Shown here in pieces: positions 10,361-17,877 of a stretch of 64,000 nucleotides of DNA. Below the pieces are notes generated by a model. That model was not told where the DNA came from. It did not search any database and saw only the letters and a list, made by a program, of their open reading frames with translations. Both the position numbers and the translations under genes were made by a program. Source of the DNA: Bacillus sp. FJAT-50079 (GTDB lineage: Bacteria > Bacillota > Bacilli > Bacillales > Bacillaceae_C); contig NZ_JAGYPD010000007.1 in the NCBI RefSeq assembly GCF_018343515.1, forward strand, positions 124,001 to 188,000, in the 5' to 3' direction. Within the stretch, counting starts at the first letter, position 1. The number at the start of each line of letters is the position of its first letter.

Positions 10361-10879
10361 ATGGTCGACACAGTTATTGTTCAGGATTTAGTTGAGGAAG
10401 AGAAAGAAGCCGTTCGTCAATTACTAGTGGAAAGCTATCTACAATACGAGCAAGGATATACGGATCCGCAAGTATGGAAAGATTATTTGCAGGATATTAT
10501 CGCTTCGGTAGATAATCCGCACGTCGATAAGATTTTAGTCGCGAAAAATGGTCAAGGAATTATTGGAAGCTTGCAGCTGTTCCAATCATCTGACCTAGCA
10601 TATGAAAGACCAGAGCTGCAAATTTACTCGCCGATTATTCGCTTGCTTGCCGTCCATCCAAGTGCAAGAGGGCATGGTGTGGCACAAGCGCTATTAAAGG
10701 CAAGTGTAGACTATGCGAAAGCTTTAGGAGCAGAAAATCTATATTTGCACACGAGTGATTCCATGCAAAAAGCAATTCGGTTATATGAATGGCTTGGCTT
10801 TAAGCGAGATCAAACGAAGGAATTTATGAAGAGTGATATTTTAGTAAAATGCTATCGGTTTGATTTATCCCACATATAA
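10361..10879 (+). CDS. GNAT-family N-acetyltransferase
   Basis: 172 residues with the acetyl-CoA-binding segment LAVHPSARGHGVAQALL (motif A, R-G-x-G-x-A) and a C-terminal YEWLGFKRD block. In the B. subtilis snd/yxe pathway a GNAT enzyme N-acetylates the S-substituted cysteine before the monooxygenase acts and the M20 enzyme later removes the acetyl group; the same trio occurs here. Start set at ATG 10361, 5-6 bases after GGAGGAGG; ATG 10346 lies just before that ribosome site. Confidence 0.75.
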   Translation: MVDTVIVQDLVEEEKEAVRQLLVESYLQYEQGYTDPQVWKDYLQDIIASVDNPHVDKILVAKNGQGIIGSLQLFQSSDLAYERPELQIYSPIIRLLAVHPSARGHGVAQALLKASVDYAKALGAENLYLHTSDSMQKAIRLYEWLGFKRDQTKEFMKSDILVKCYRFDLSHI

Positions 10880-10904
10880 GCTGACGTAAGACTTCCGCTT
10901 TAAA

Positions 10905-11073
10905 ATAAAGAATTCTCAACATTAGTTAGTGGCACCTGAAAATCCGGTTGATCGAGGTCTGAACGATGCAGGCCACAACAGCGTTGCCACTGGACGTGGT
11001 GATTTTAGCCGGTGTACCTTTGTTCTTCTTATCAGGGGGGAAGAACCCAGCTGATGAAGTTTCACTGTATTAA
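10905..11073 (+). other. Foldable gap with short frames: structured leader or decayed gene
   Basis: This gap inside the sulfur operon folds into a plausible three-way junction. The outer helix pairs CACC/GGTG (10933-10936 with 11011-11014) and AAAATC/GATTTT (10939-10944 with 11001-11006). Hairpin 1 pairs GGTCTG/CAGGCC inside GTTG/CAAC; hairpin 2 pairs GCCAC/GTGGT (10986-11000). Two mutually exclusive hairpins follow: GTTCTTC/GAAGAAC (11022-11046) and ATCAGGGG/CCC-AG-CTGAT (11031-11055). It matches no riboswitch I recognise. Two overlapping reading frames also look protein-like: about 40 codons from 10927 (containing NPVDRGLNDAGHNSV) and a 35-codon frame ending TAA 11071-11073. A frameshifted gene remnant is an equally good reading. 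Confidence 0.35.
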
Positions 11074-11085
11074 GGAGGAAAATGG

Positions 11086-12240
11086 ATGAGTCAAACATTA
11101 TTAGAGTCGCGGTTAATCACGATCTTCCGCCATTTGCATCAGCATCCGGAAGTATCGATGAAAGAATACGAGACGACAAAATCCATTCAAAATTGGTTAG
11201 AAGAGTCGCAGATTGCGATTCGACCAACGAAGCTGGAAACGGGAGTGTTTGCCGATATTATTGGGGGAAAACCCGGACCAGTCATAGCGATTCGGGCTGA
11301 TATTGATGCATTGCCAATCGAAGAAGAAACTGGACTTCTATATGCGTCGAAAGTCAAAGGTGTCATGCATGCTTGTGGTCATGATTTCCATACGGCTGCT
11401 GCGATTGGAGCCGCTTATTTATTAAAGGAGTGCCAATCTGAGCTGAAAGGGGATATAAGGTTTATTTTTCAACCTGCTGAAGAATTAGGCGGAGGAGCGG
11501 AACAGGTAATAAAAGACGACCAGCTTCAAGGTGTTCATGCGATCATTGGTCTTCATAATAAGCCTGATTTACCAGTGGGAACGATTGGATTAAAGGATGG
11601 TCCATTAATGGCATCAGTCGACCGCTTTCATATCGTACTGCATGGGAAAGGAAGTCATGCTGCGATGCCGCAAAACGGGCAAGATCCAATTGCAGCAGCA
11701 AGCCAGCTCGTTACCGCTTTGCAGACGATTGTGAGCAGGAATGTTTCACCGCTGCAAAGTGCTGTTGTAAGTGTTACGAAAATAACGGGCGGAACGACTT
11801 GGAATGTCATTCCTAATGAGGTCACGCTAGAAGGGACGATTCGGACCTTTGATCACTCCATACGCGAAGAAGTAAAGGCAAGATTTAATGCGATTGTCCA
11901 AAACATAGCCGTTGCTTTTGGCCAAGAAGCGACAATCGGTTGGTTCCCAGGTCCACCGCCACTATATAACCATTCGAAAATAACGGATATTGCCCGTAAA
12001 ACGGCAAAGCAGCAGTCCTTGCATGTTATTCAGCCAGAGCCAACGATGGGGGGAGAAGACTTTGCGTGTTATCTTGAACAAATCCCTGGTACCTTCGCTT
12101 TTTTTGGCACAAATGGCAAGGAAGATTGGCATCATCCAGCCTTTACTATCGATGAAACAGCAATTGTAAAAGCCGCTTATTTTTTATACGAAACGGCAAG
12201 GAATTTATTAGACGAAAGTTTTACAAATACAGATGAATAA
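11086..12240 (+). CDS. M20 amidohydrolase (YtnL/YxeP-like N-acyl amino acid deacetylase)
   Basis: 384-residue M20D metallohydrolase. Metal-binding blocks are visible: ACGHDFHTAAAIG, FQPAEELGGGAEQVI, HNKPDLPVGTIG and MGGEDFACYLE. B. subtilis homologues in the snd pathway remove the N-acetyl group after C-S cleavage to release cysteine. A strong AAGGAGG lies 7 bases before ATG 11086; an ATG at 11082 is out of frame. It sits between the acetyltransferase and the importer genes. Hippurate or other N-acyl amino acids remain possible substrates. Confidence 0.82.
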   Translation: MSQTLLESRLITIFRHLHQHPEVSMKEYETTKSIQNWLEESQIAIRPTKLETGVFADIIGGKPGPVIAIRADIDALPIEEETGLLYASKVKGVMHACGHDFHTAAAIGAAYLLKECQSELKGDIRFIFQPAEELGGGAEQVIKDDQLQGVHAIIGLHNKPDLPVGTIGLKDGPLMASVDRFHIVLHGKGSHAAMPQNGQDPIAAASQLVTALQTIVSRNVSPLQSAVVSVTKITGGTTWNVIPNEVTLEGTIRTFDHSIREEVKARFNAIVQNIAVAFGQEATIGWFPGPPPLYNHSKITDIARKTAKQQSLHVIQPEPTMGGEDFACYLEQIPGTFAFFGTNGKEDWHHPAFTIDETAIVKAAYFLYETARNLLDESFTNTDE

Positions 12241-12253
12241 GGGAGAAGAGAAA

Positions 12254-13087
12254 ATGACAAAGACAAAAGGGTTACTCGTTACATTATTGGCATTCGTACT
12301 ATTTGTATTAGGAGCATGCAGCAACAATGGGAAAACAGCAGCGGAAAATCAAACAGACAAAAAAGGAGAGGTTACATTAAAAATTAGTGCATCATCGACA
12401 CCACATGCAGAGATTTTAGAGTTTATCGCACCAGATTTAGAAAAAGAAGGGGTGAAGTTGGATATTGTCATTACGTCAGACGGTATTCAAACGAATCAAC
12501 AAACAGCGGATAAACAATTGGATGCTAACTTTTTCCAACACACACCGTATTTAGAGCAAGTAAATAAAGATAGTGGTTTAGATTTAGTGAACGTATTAGG
12601 GACACATATTGAACCATTTGGTGTTTACTCAAAGAAAATCAAATCGATTGAAGAATTGTCCGACGGTGCAAAAATAGGTATACCGAAAGATCCTGTAAAT
12701 TTCTCACGTGCATTATTGCTTTTTGCATCGGCAAATATTATTGAATTAACTGAGGATAAATCAGGTGATTATACGATTGAAGACATAACGAAGAATGAGA
12801 AAAACTTAGAGTTCATACCTGTTGATGGGCCCGTGCTTGTTCGTTCTCTTGATGATGTAGAAGCTTCGGCGATTAATACGAATTATGCGCTTGAGGCGAA
12901 TTTTAAACCGCTGGAAGATGCGCTTATTATTGAAGGCAATGATTCACCGTATGTGAACATTTTAGTTACTCGTCCAGATAATAAAGATGACGAAGCGATT
13001 CAAAAGCTCATAAAAGCTTTAACGACAGAAAAAGTTAGGGAATTTATTTTAGAGGAATACGATGGTGCCGTTGTTCCTGCATTTTAA
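12254..13087 (+). CDS. MetQ/NlpA-family substrate-binding lipoprotein, copy 1
   Basis: 277 residues with a type II signal peptide and lipobox L-G-A-C, so a membrane-anchored receptor outside the cell. NlpA-family features include SSTPHAEILEF, LDANFFQHTPYLEQ and IGIPKDPVNFSRALLL. It delivers a substrate to the MetN/MetP transporter encoded next. Start set at ATG 12254 after GGGAGAAGAG; the in-frame ATG at 12233 overlaps the previous gene. Family members bind D/L-methionine, but this operon context makes an S-substituted cysteine or related sulfur compound more likely. Confidence 0.85.
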   Translation: MTKTKGLLVTLLAFVLFVLGACSNNGKTAAENQTDKKGEVTLKISASSTPHAEILEFIAPDLEKEGVKLDIVITSDGIQTNQQTADKQLDANFFQHTPYLEQVNKDSGLDLVNVLGTHIEPFGVYSKKIKSIEELSDGAKIGIPKDPVNFSRALLLFASANIIELTEDKSGDYTIEDITKNEKNLEFIPVDGPVLVRSLDDVEASAINTNYALEANFKPLEDALIIEGNDSPYVNILVTRPDNKDDEAIQKLIKALTTEKVREFILEEYDGAVVPAF

Positions 13088-13108
13088 GCAAGAAAGGAGG
13101 CTGCAGCT

Positions 13109-14188
13109 ATGATTGAATTCTGTGAAGTATCGAAAGTGTTTGCTAGTGGCAATCGGCAAATTGAAGCCTTAAAGGATATTAATATGACAGTGGAAAAAGG
13201 CGATATCTTCGGTGTCATCGGCTTTAGTGGAGCAGGGAAAAGCACACTCATTCGAACCGTCAATTTATTAGAATATCCGACATCAGGAGAGGTCATTGTT
13301 GATGGTGTTAATTTAGCAAATTTATCCGAAAGAAATTTGCGTGAAGCAAAGAAAAAGATCGGAATGATTTTTCAACATTTCAATTTGCTCAATTCAAAAA
13401 CGGTCTACGATAATGTTGCCATGCCATTATTATTAAGTAATAAAAAGAAAAAAGAGATTAAAAAGCGTGTGGATGAAGTTCTTCGTTTTGTCGGATTGGA
13501 AGATAAAGCGAAGAATTATCCTGACCAGTTATCCGGCGGACAAAAGCAACGCGTTGGAATTGCCCGTGCCCTAGTTACAAATCCATCGATTTTATTATGT
13601 GATGAAGCGACATCGGCATTGGACCCACAGACAACAAAGTCTATTTTGCAGTTATTGAAGCAAATTAATCAACAATATAAAATTACGATCCTTATCATCA
13701 CACATGAAATGGAAGTAATAAAAGATATTTGCAATCGGGTCGCAGTGATGGAAGACGGACGTGTCATTGAATCAGGCAATGTGTTTGATCTTTTTGCTCA
13801 GCCACAAACGGAGACAACGCGTAATTTTGTTCGATCGGTTGTTCGTGATGAAGTGCCAGCAAGTGTGTATAAGTTGTTAAAAGAACATGATCAGCTTTCA
13901 CGTATATATAAAATTGATTTTTTTGGAGCAAGTTCGGGGCAGCCAATCATTTCGAAAACAGCAAAAAAGTATCAGGTCGATCTTAACGTCTTATTTGGCA
14001 ATATTACGGAGTTGCAAGGGATTCCATTTGGTAATTTGATCGTTGAATTAATCGGTGACGATCAAGAAATTGGGCGAGCAATCCAATTTATCAAGAGTCA
14101 AAATGTTGAAGTAAAGGAGGTAAAGGCGAATGGAAGTAAGCACACAGATTATCGTGAAAGCCGTCTGGGATACGCTTTACATGGTTAG
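13109..14188 (+). CDS. metN: MetN-type ABC importer ATPase
   Basis: 359 residues. Walker A GFSGAGKST (about 38-46), signature LSGGQKQRVGIARAL, Walker B ILLCDEATSALD, then a C-terminal NIL (ACT-like) regulatory domain from about residue 265. The NIL domain in MetN senses intracellular substrate. The family length is about 340; the last 19-20 codons overlap metP by 59 bases in another frame, so the tail KHTDYRESRLGYALHG is probably an extension without conserved function. AGAAAGGAGG precedes the start. Confidence 0.88.
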   Translation: MIEFCEVSKVFASGNRQIEALKDINMTVEKGDIFGVIGFSGAGKSTLIRTVNLLEYPTSGEVIVDGVNLANLSERNLREAKKKIGMIFQHFNLLNSKTVYDNVAMPLLLSNKKKKEIKKRVDEVLRFVGLEDKAKNYPDQLSGGQKQRVGIARALVTNPSILLCDEATSALDPQTTKSILQLLKQINQQYKITILIITHEMEVIKDICNRVAVMEDGRVIESGNVFDLFAQPQTETTRNFVRSVVRDEVPASVYKLLKEHDQLSRIYKIDFFGASSGQPIISKTAKKYQVDLNVLFGNITELQGIPFGNLIVELIGDDQEIGRAIQFIKSQNVEVKEVKANGSKHTDYRESRLGYALHG

Positions 14189-14783
14189 TGTATCGCTCTT
14201 TTTTGGCAGCATCATCGGCATCCTATTAGGGATATTATTAGTTGTAACGCGAAAAGGCCATATTTTGGAAAATAAATTCATTTTTAATCTTGTCAACCCG
14301 GTCGTTAACATATTTCGCTCGATTCCTTTTATTATTTTGCTTGTCGCAATCATTCCCTTCACAAGGCTTCTTGTCGGTACATCGATTGGGACGACAGCGG
14401 CAATCGTTCCTCTTGTTCTCCATATCGGTCCGTATTTTTCAAGACTTGTTGAGAACTCTTTGTTGGAAGTTGATGAAGGCATCATTGAGGCTGCGAAGGC
14501 GATGGGGGCTTCTCCATTCCAGATTATTTATCGGTTTTTAATTCCGGAAGCTTTTGCATCGTTAATTTTAAGTGTGACGACCGCAACGATTGGGTTAATT
14601 GGTGCGACTGCAATGGCCGGAGCAATCGGAGGAGGAGGACTTGGTGATGTCGCCATCACGTACGGCTATCAACGCTTTAGCACAATTACGATTCTTGTTA
14701 CAGTCATCATTTTGGTCATCATGGTTCAGGCAATCCAAGGCCTAGGAAATATATTGGAACGAAAAATTAGACGGGTGCAATGA
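14130..14783 (+). CDS. MetI/MetP-type ABC importer permease
   Basis: 217-residue inner-membrane permease with five or six hydrophobic helices. The coupling segment EAAKAMGASPFQII and the GAIGGGGLGDVAI motif of MetI permeases are present. Length is typical. It starts inside the 3' end of metN with GTAAAGGAGG upstream, so the two are translationally coupled. Confidence 0.9.
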   Translation: MEVSTQIIVKAVWDTLYMVSVSLFFGSIIGILLGILLVVTRKGHILENKFIFNLVNPVVNIFRSIPFIILLVAIIPFTRLLVGTSIGTTAAIVPLVLHIGPYFSRLVENSLLEVDEGIIEAAKAMGASPFQIIYRFLIPEAFASLILSVTTATIGLIGATAMAGAIGGGGLGDVAITYGYQRFSTITILVTVIILVIMVQAIQGLGNILERKIRRVQ

Positions 14784-14801
14784 AACGAAGGGGGAGGCGC
14801 T

Positions 14802-15653
14802 ATGAAAAAATGGATTATCCCGGTCATGCTTATTTTTGGGATGGTTTTAACTGGCTGCTCAAGTAATGAAACAAAGGCAGATAAAGGAAAGACGGAAATA
14901 AAAGTAGGGATAAGAAGTTCAGAGCTTCGTACTTGGGAGTTTTTACAAGAAAGAGGGAAAGAATCAGGCTTGGACATTGAACTTGTCAATTTTTCCTCAG
15001 CGGTTGATCCGAATCAGGCGTTAGCAGCAGGTGATATTGATGTAAATGCTTATCAGCATGTTGCGCATTTAGATTTTTATAATAAAAGCAATAAAACAGA
15101 ACTCGTTCCAATCGGAGCGACGATCATTGCTCCGCTCGGTTTGTACTCGAATAAATATCAATCGGTCGATGATATCCCTGATGGTGCACAAATTGCTGTT
15201 CCAAGCGACCAATCGAATTGGGGGCGCGCTCTATTGTTGCTGCAAGAAGCAGAATTATTAAAAGTTGTCGATGATTTTGATGGAAACGGTGGAGCGGATA
15301 AAATAAAGGAAAATCCCAAAAAACTTGAAATTGTTCCAGTGGACGCTGCCAATACGCCACGAGTGATGGAAGATACGGCGGGATCAGTCATTAATAATGG
15401 GGTTGCAGTTGAGGCGGGCCTTTCATTAAAAGATGCACTTATTCATGAAAGTATTACGGCTAAACCTTATATTAATGCAATTGTAGCAAGAGCTGAAGAT
15501 CAAGATAATGAGTTGTTTAAAAAATTAGTCGCTCTTTATCAATCAGAAGAAACAGCTGCATTTATTGAAGAGACGTATAAGGGAAACTATATTCCTACTT
15601 TTATTAGTTTGGAAGAGCTAGCGACGTATAAGGAGACGTATACGAATAACTAG
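14802..15653 (+). CDS. MetQ/NlpA-family substrate-binding lipoprotein, copy 2
   Basis: 283 residues with signal peptide and lipobox L-T-G-C. Conserved NlpA blocks: DIDVNAYQHVAHLDF, IGATIIAPLGLYS and SNWGRALLLLQEAELL. The sequence is clearly different from the copy at 12254-13087, so the single MetN/MetP pair seems to be served by two receptors of different specificity. Spacing to the permease gene is 18 bases, with GGGGGAGG before the ATG. Confidence 0.85.
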   Translation: MKKWIIPVMLIFGMVLTGCSSNETKADKGKTEIKVGIRSSELRTWEFLQERGKESGLDIELVNFSSAVDPNQALAAGDIDVNAYQHVAHLDFYNKSNKTELVPIGATIIAPLGLYSNKYQSVDDIPDGAQIAVPSDQSNWGRALLLLQEAELLKVVDDFDGNGGADKIKENPKKLEIVPVDAANTPRVMEDTAGSVINNGVAVEAGLSLKDALIHESITAKPYINAIVARAEDQDNELFKKLVALYQSEETAAFIEETYKGNYIPTFISLEELATYKETYTNN

Positions 15654-15669
15654 AGAGGAGCATTTGATT

Positions 15670-17013
15670 ATGGCAAAGGAAAGACAAATGAAGCTAGCAG
15701 CTTATTTAATCGGCTCAGGGATGCATGTTTCCTCATGGCGCCACCCGGCGGCCAAACCGAACGCAAGCATTGATATAAAAACATTGCAGAACCTGGCGCA
15801 AATTGCCGAAAAGGGAAAATTTGATCTTGCATTTATTGCGGATAGCTTAGCGATTAATCATGAATCACATCCGCAAATCCTTAATCGATTTGATCCGATT
15901 GTGCTCATTACGGCCTTAGCTGCGGCAACAGAAAAAATAGGAGTGGGGGCAACAGCCTCTACCACGTATAGTGAGCCGTATATTCTCGCGCGCCAGTTTG
16001 CCTCTGTTGACCATATTAGCGGTGGCCGCGCAGGATGGAATTTAGTGACAACGGCGGATGCGACAGGGGAAACGGCGTTAAATTTTAGTCGGGAAAAGCA
16101 TTGGGAGCATGATCATCGTTATGAACGTGCAGAGGAATTCATTGATGTTGTCCAAGGATTATGGGATTCATGGGAGGATGATGCGTTTGTTTATAATAAA
16201 GAGACGGGCCAATTTTACGATCCATCTAAGTTGCATGAGGTAAATTTTAGAGGAAATTATTTTTCGGTAAAAGGTCCATTAAACATTGCCCGTTCACCAC
16301 AAGGACAGCCGGTCATTATCCAGGCGGGGGCTTCCGTACCTGGACAGCGATTAGCTGCTCGAACAGCAGAAGTCGTTTTCGTCCATTGGGATGATATTGA
16401 ACAAGCAAAACATCATTATCAAACGTTTAAAGCGCAATTGAAGGACTTTGGAAGAAGTGAAGACGAACTTCATATCCTTCAAGGCATTTCTCCGATCGTT
16501 GGGGAAACAGAGGAAGTGGCTCTTGAAAAATATGAGCAATTGCAAAATCTAATTGATCCTTATGAGAGCTTGAAGTTCGTATCTGGTTATATGGGAAATG
16601 TTGATTTCTCCAAATACTCTCTAGAAACGCCAGCAAAGGAAGTCGAGTTTCCAGAAGTAAATAGCATCCAAAGCCAATTTAATGAAATGAAAAAAATCAT
16701 TGATGAGGAAGATTTGAAAGTAGGCGAGCTATATACGCGATTTTTCGGTGCGGCGAAAAAGGATCGATTTGTTGGAACACCAACACAGATAGCAGATGAA
16801 ATGGAAAAATGGTTTACAGAAAAAGCAGCTGATGGATTTATGATCCAATTTCCTTTATTACCGAGTAATTTGCAGGACTTTGTAAAATTAGTTATTCCTA
16901 TTTTACAAGAGCGTGGATTATTCCGTTTAGATTATGAAGGTGAAACACTGCGTAGCCATCTTGGTTTAAAAAAACCGGTCAATCAATTTGTTTTAGAAAA
17001 AGCGACGCTGTAA
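15670..17013 (+). CDS. NtaA/SnaA/DszA-family flavin monooxygenase (YtnJ/YxeK-like), copy 2
   Basis: 447 residues, same family as the protein at 8695-10017. Shared blocks: [50 protein letters not shown] and GQPVIIQAGAS. It is the last gene of the operon. Divergence from copy 1 suggests a second sulfur substrate or a later step. Start set at ATG 15670, about 10 bases after GAGAGGAG; the TTG at 15664 is too close. Confidence 0.85.
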   Translation: MAKERQMKLAAYLIGSGMHVSSWRHPAAKPNASIDIKTLQNLAQIAEKGKFDLAFIADSLAINHESHPQILNRFDPIVLITALAAATEKIGVGATASTTYSEPYILARQFASVDHISGGRAGWNLVTTADATGETALNFSREKHWEHDHRYERAEEFIDVVQGLWDSWEDDAFVYNKETGQFYDPSKLHEVNFRGNYFSVKGPLNIARSPQGQPVIIQAGASVPGQRLAARTAEVVFVHWDDIEQAKHHYQTFKAQLKDFGRSEDELHILQGISPIVGETEEVALEKYEQLQNLIDPYESLKFVSGYMGNVDFSKYSLETPAKEVEFPEVNSIQSQFNEMKKIIDEEDLKVGELYTRFFGAAKKDRFVGTPTQIADEMEKWFTEKAADGFMIQFPLLPSNLQDFVKLVIPILQERGLFRLDYEGETLRSHLGLKKPVNQFVLEKATL

Positions 17014-17110
17014 ATGAAAATAAGTCTGTCTAAAAGATAATACTAATTGGTCTTTTGGTAAACATCGTGCACTCGATTTCCACTATTGGTGGTTTATTGC
17101 CGGAAAGGGT

Positions 17111-17712
17111 AAATCGTGCGAGTTTCGAATGCCCGTATTGGTAGCCTTTTTTCGGAAAGGGTAAATCGAACGAGTTCCGAATGCCCGTATTGGTAGCCTT
17201 TTTTCGGAAAGGGTAAATCGGTCGAGTTCCGAATGCCCGTATTAGTAGCTTTTTTTCGGAAAGGGTAAATCGTGCGAGTTTCGAATGCCCGTATTGGTAG
17301 CCTTTTTTCGGAAAGGGTAAATCGAACGAGTTCCGAATGCCCGTAATGGTAGCTTTTTTTCGGAAAGGGTAAATCGGTCGAGTTTCGAATGTCCGTAATA
17401 GTAGCTTTTTTTCGGAAAGGGTAAATCGGTCGAGTTTCGAATGCCCGTATTAGTAGCTTTTTTTTGGAAAGGGTAAATCGAACGAGTTTCGAATGCCCGT
17501 ATTAGTAGCTTTTTTTCGGAAAGGGTAAATCGAACGAGTTCCGAATGCCCGTATTAGTAGCTTTTTTTCGGAAAGGGTAAATCGGTCGAGTTTCGAATGT
17601 CCGTATTAGTAGCCTTTTTTCGGAAAGGGTAAATCGGTCGAGTTTCGAATGCCCGTATTAGTAGCTTTTTTTCGGAAAGGGTAAATCGAACGAGTTCCGA
17701 ATGCCCGTATTG
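17111..17712. repeat. 52-bp tandem repeat array (11 full units plus partial)
   Basis: Eleven complete 52-base units run from 17111 to 17682, a truncated twelfth ends near 17712, and a degenerate unit lies upstream at about 17059-17110. Consensus parts: AAATCGnnCGAG, TTYCGAATGYCCGTA, TTRGTAGCYTTTTTT and CGGAAAGGGT. The nn dinucleotide takes only TG, AA or GT. The length is not a multiple of three, so it does not encode a peptide repeat. In each unit TTYCGAA can pair with TTCGGAA downstream; the T/C variant still pairs by G-U. Confidence 0.95.
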
Positions 17713-17804
17713 AAAACTTTCCGCGGGAGAAGGGCAATCGGATGAAGTTCGACTGACTAAAATGATGTAAATAGGCTATCAGGAGGAAATGGTTAACTAC
17801 CTGT

Positions 17805-17850
17805 GCAGAAAAAAAGGGGCTATTCTGACTTCTAGGACAGCCCCTTTTGA
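17805..17850 (-). terminator. Terminator of mprF
   Basis: AAAAGGGGCT (17812-17821) pairs with AGCCCCTTTT (17839-17848). Read on the minus strand it is followed by a run of Ts. It ends mprF and may also stop transcription from the repeat array. Confidence 0.85.
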
Positions 17851-17877
17851 TACTAGACGTTAGTTGAGCAAGCAACT

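Noticed and set aside
10930-11015. Cobalamin riboswitch
   Set aside because: GAAAATCCGG and GCCACTG recall B12-box pieces, but the order and the invariant core around the CCCGCNACTG block are missing.
10900-11085. T-box or second S-box in the sulfur operon
   Set aside because: No GGGTGGNACCGCG block and no S-box core blocks.
14130-14188. Frameshift error joining metN and metP
   Set aside because: Both proteins are complete; the 59-base overlap includes a good ribosome site for metP, so ordinary coupled translation explains it.
17111-17712. CRISPR array
   Set aside because: Units are contiguous 52-base copies; the only variable part is two bases, so there are no spacers, and no cas genes are near.
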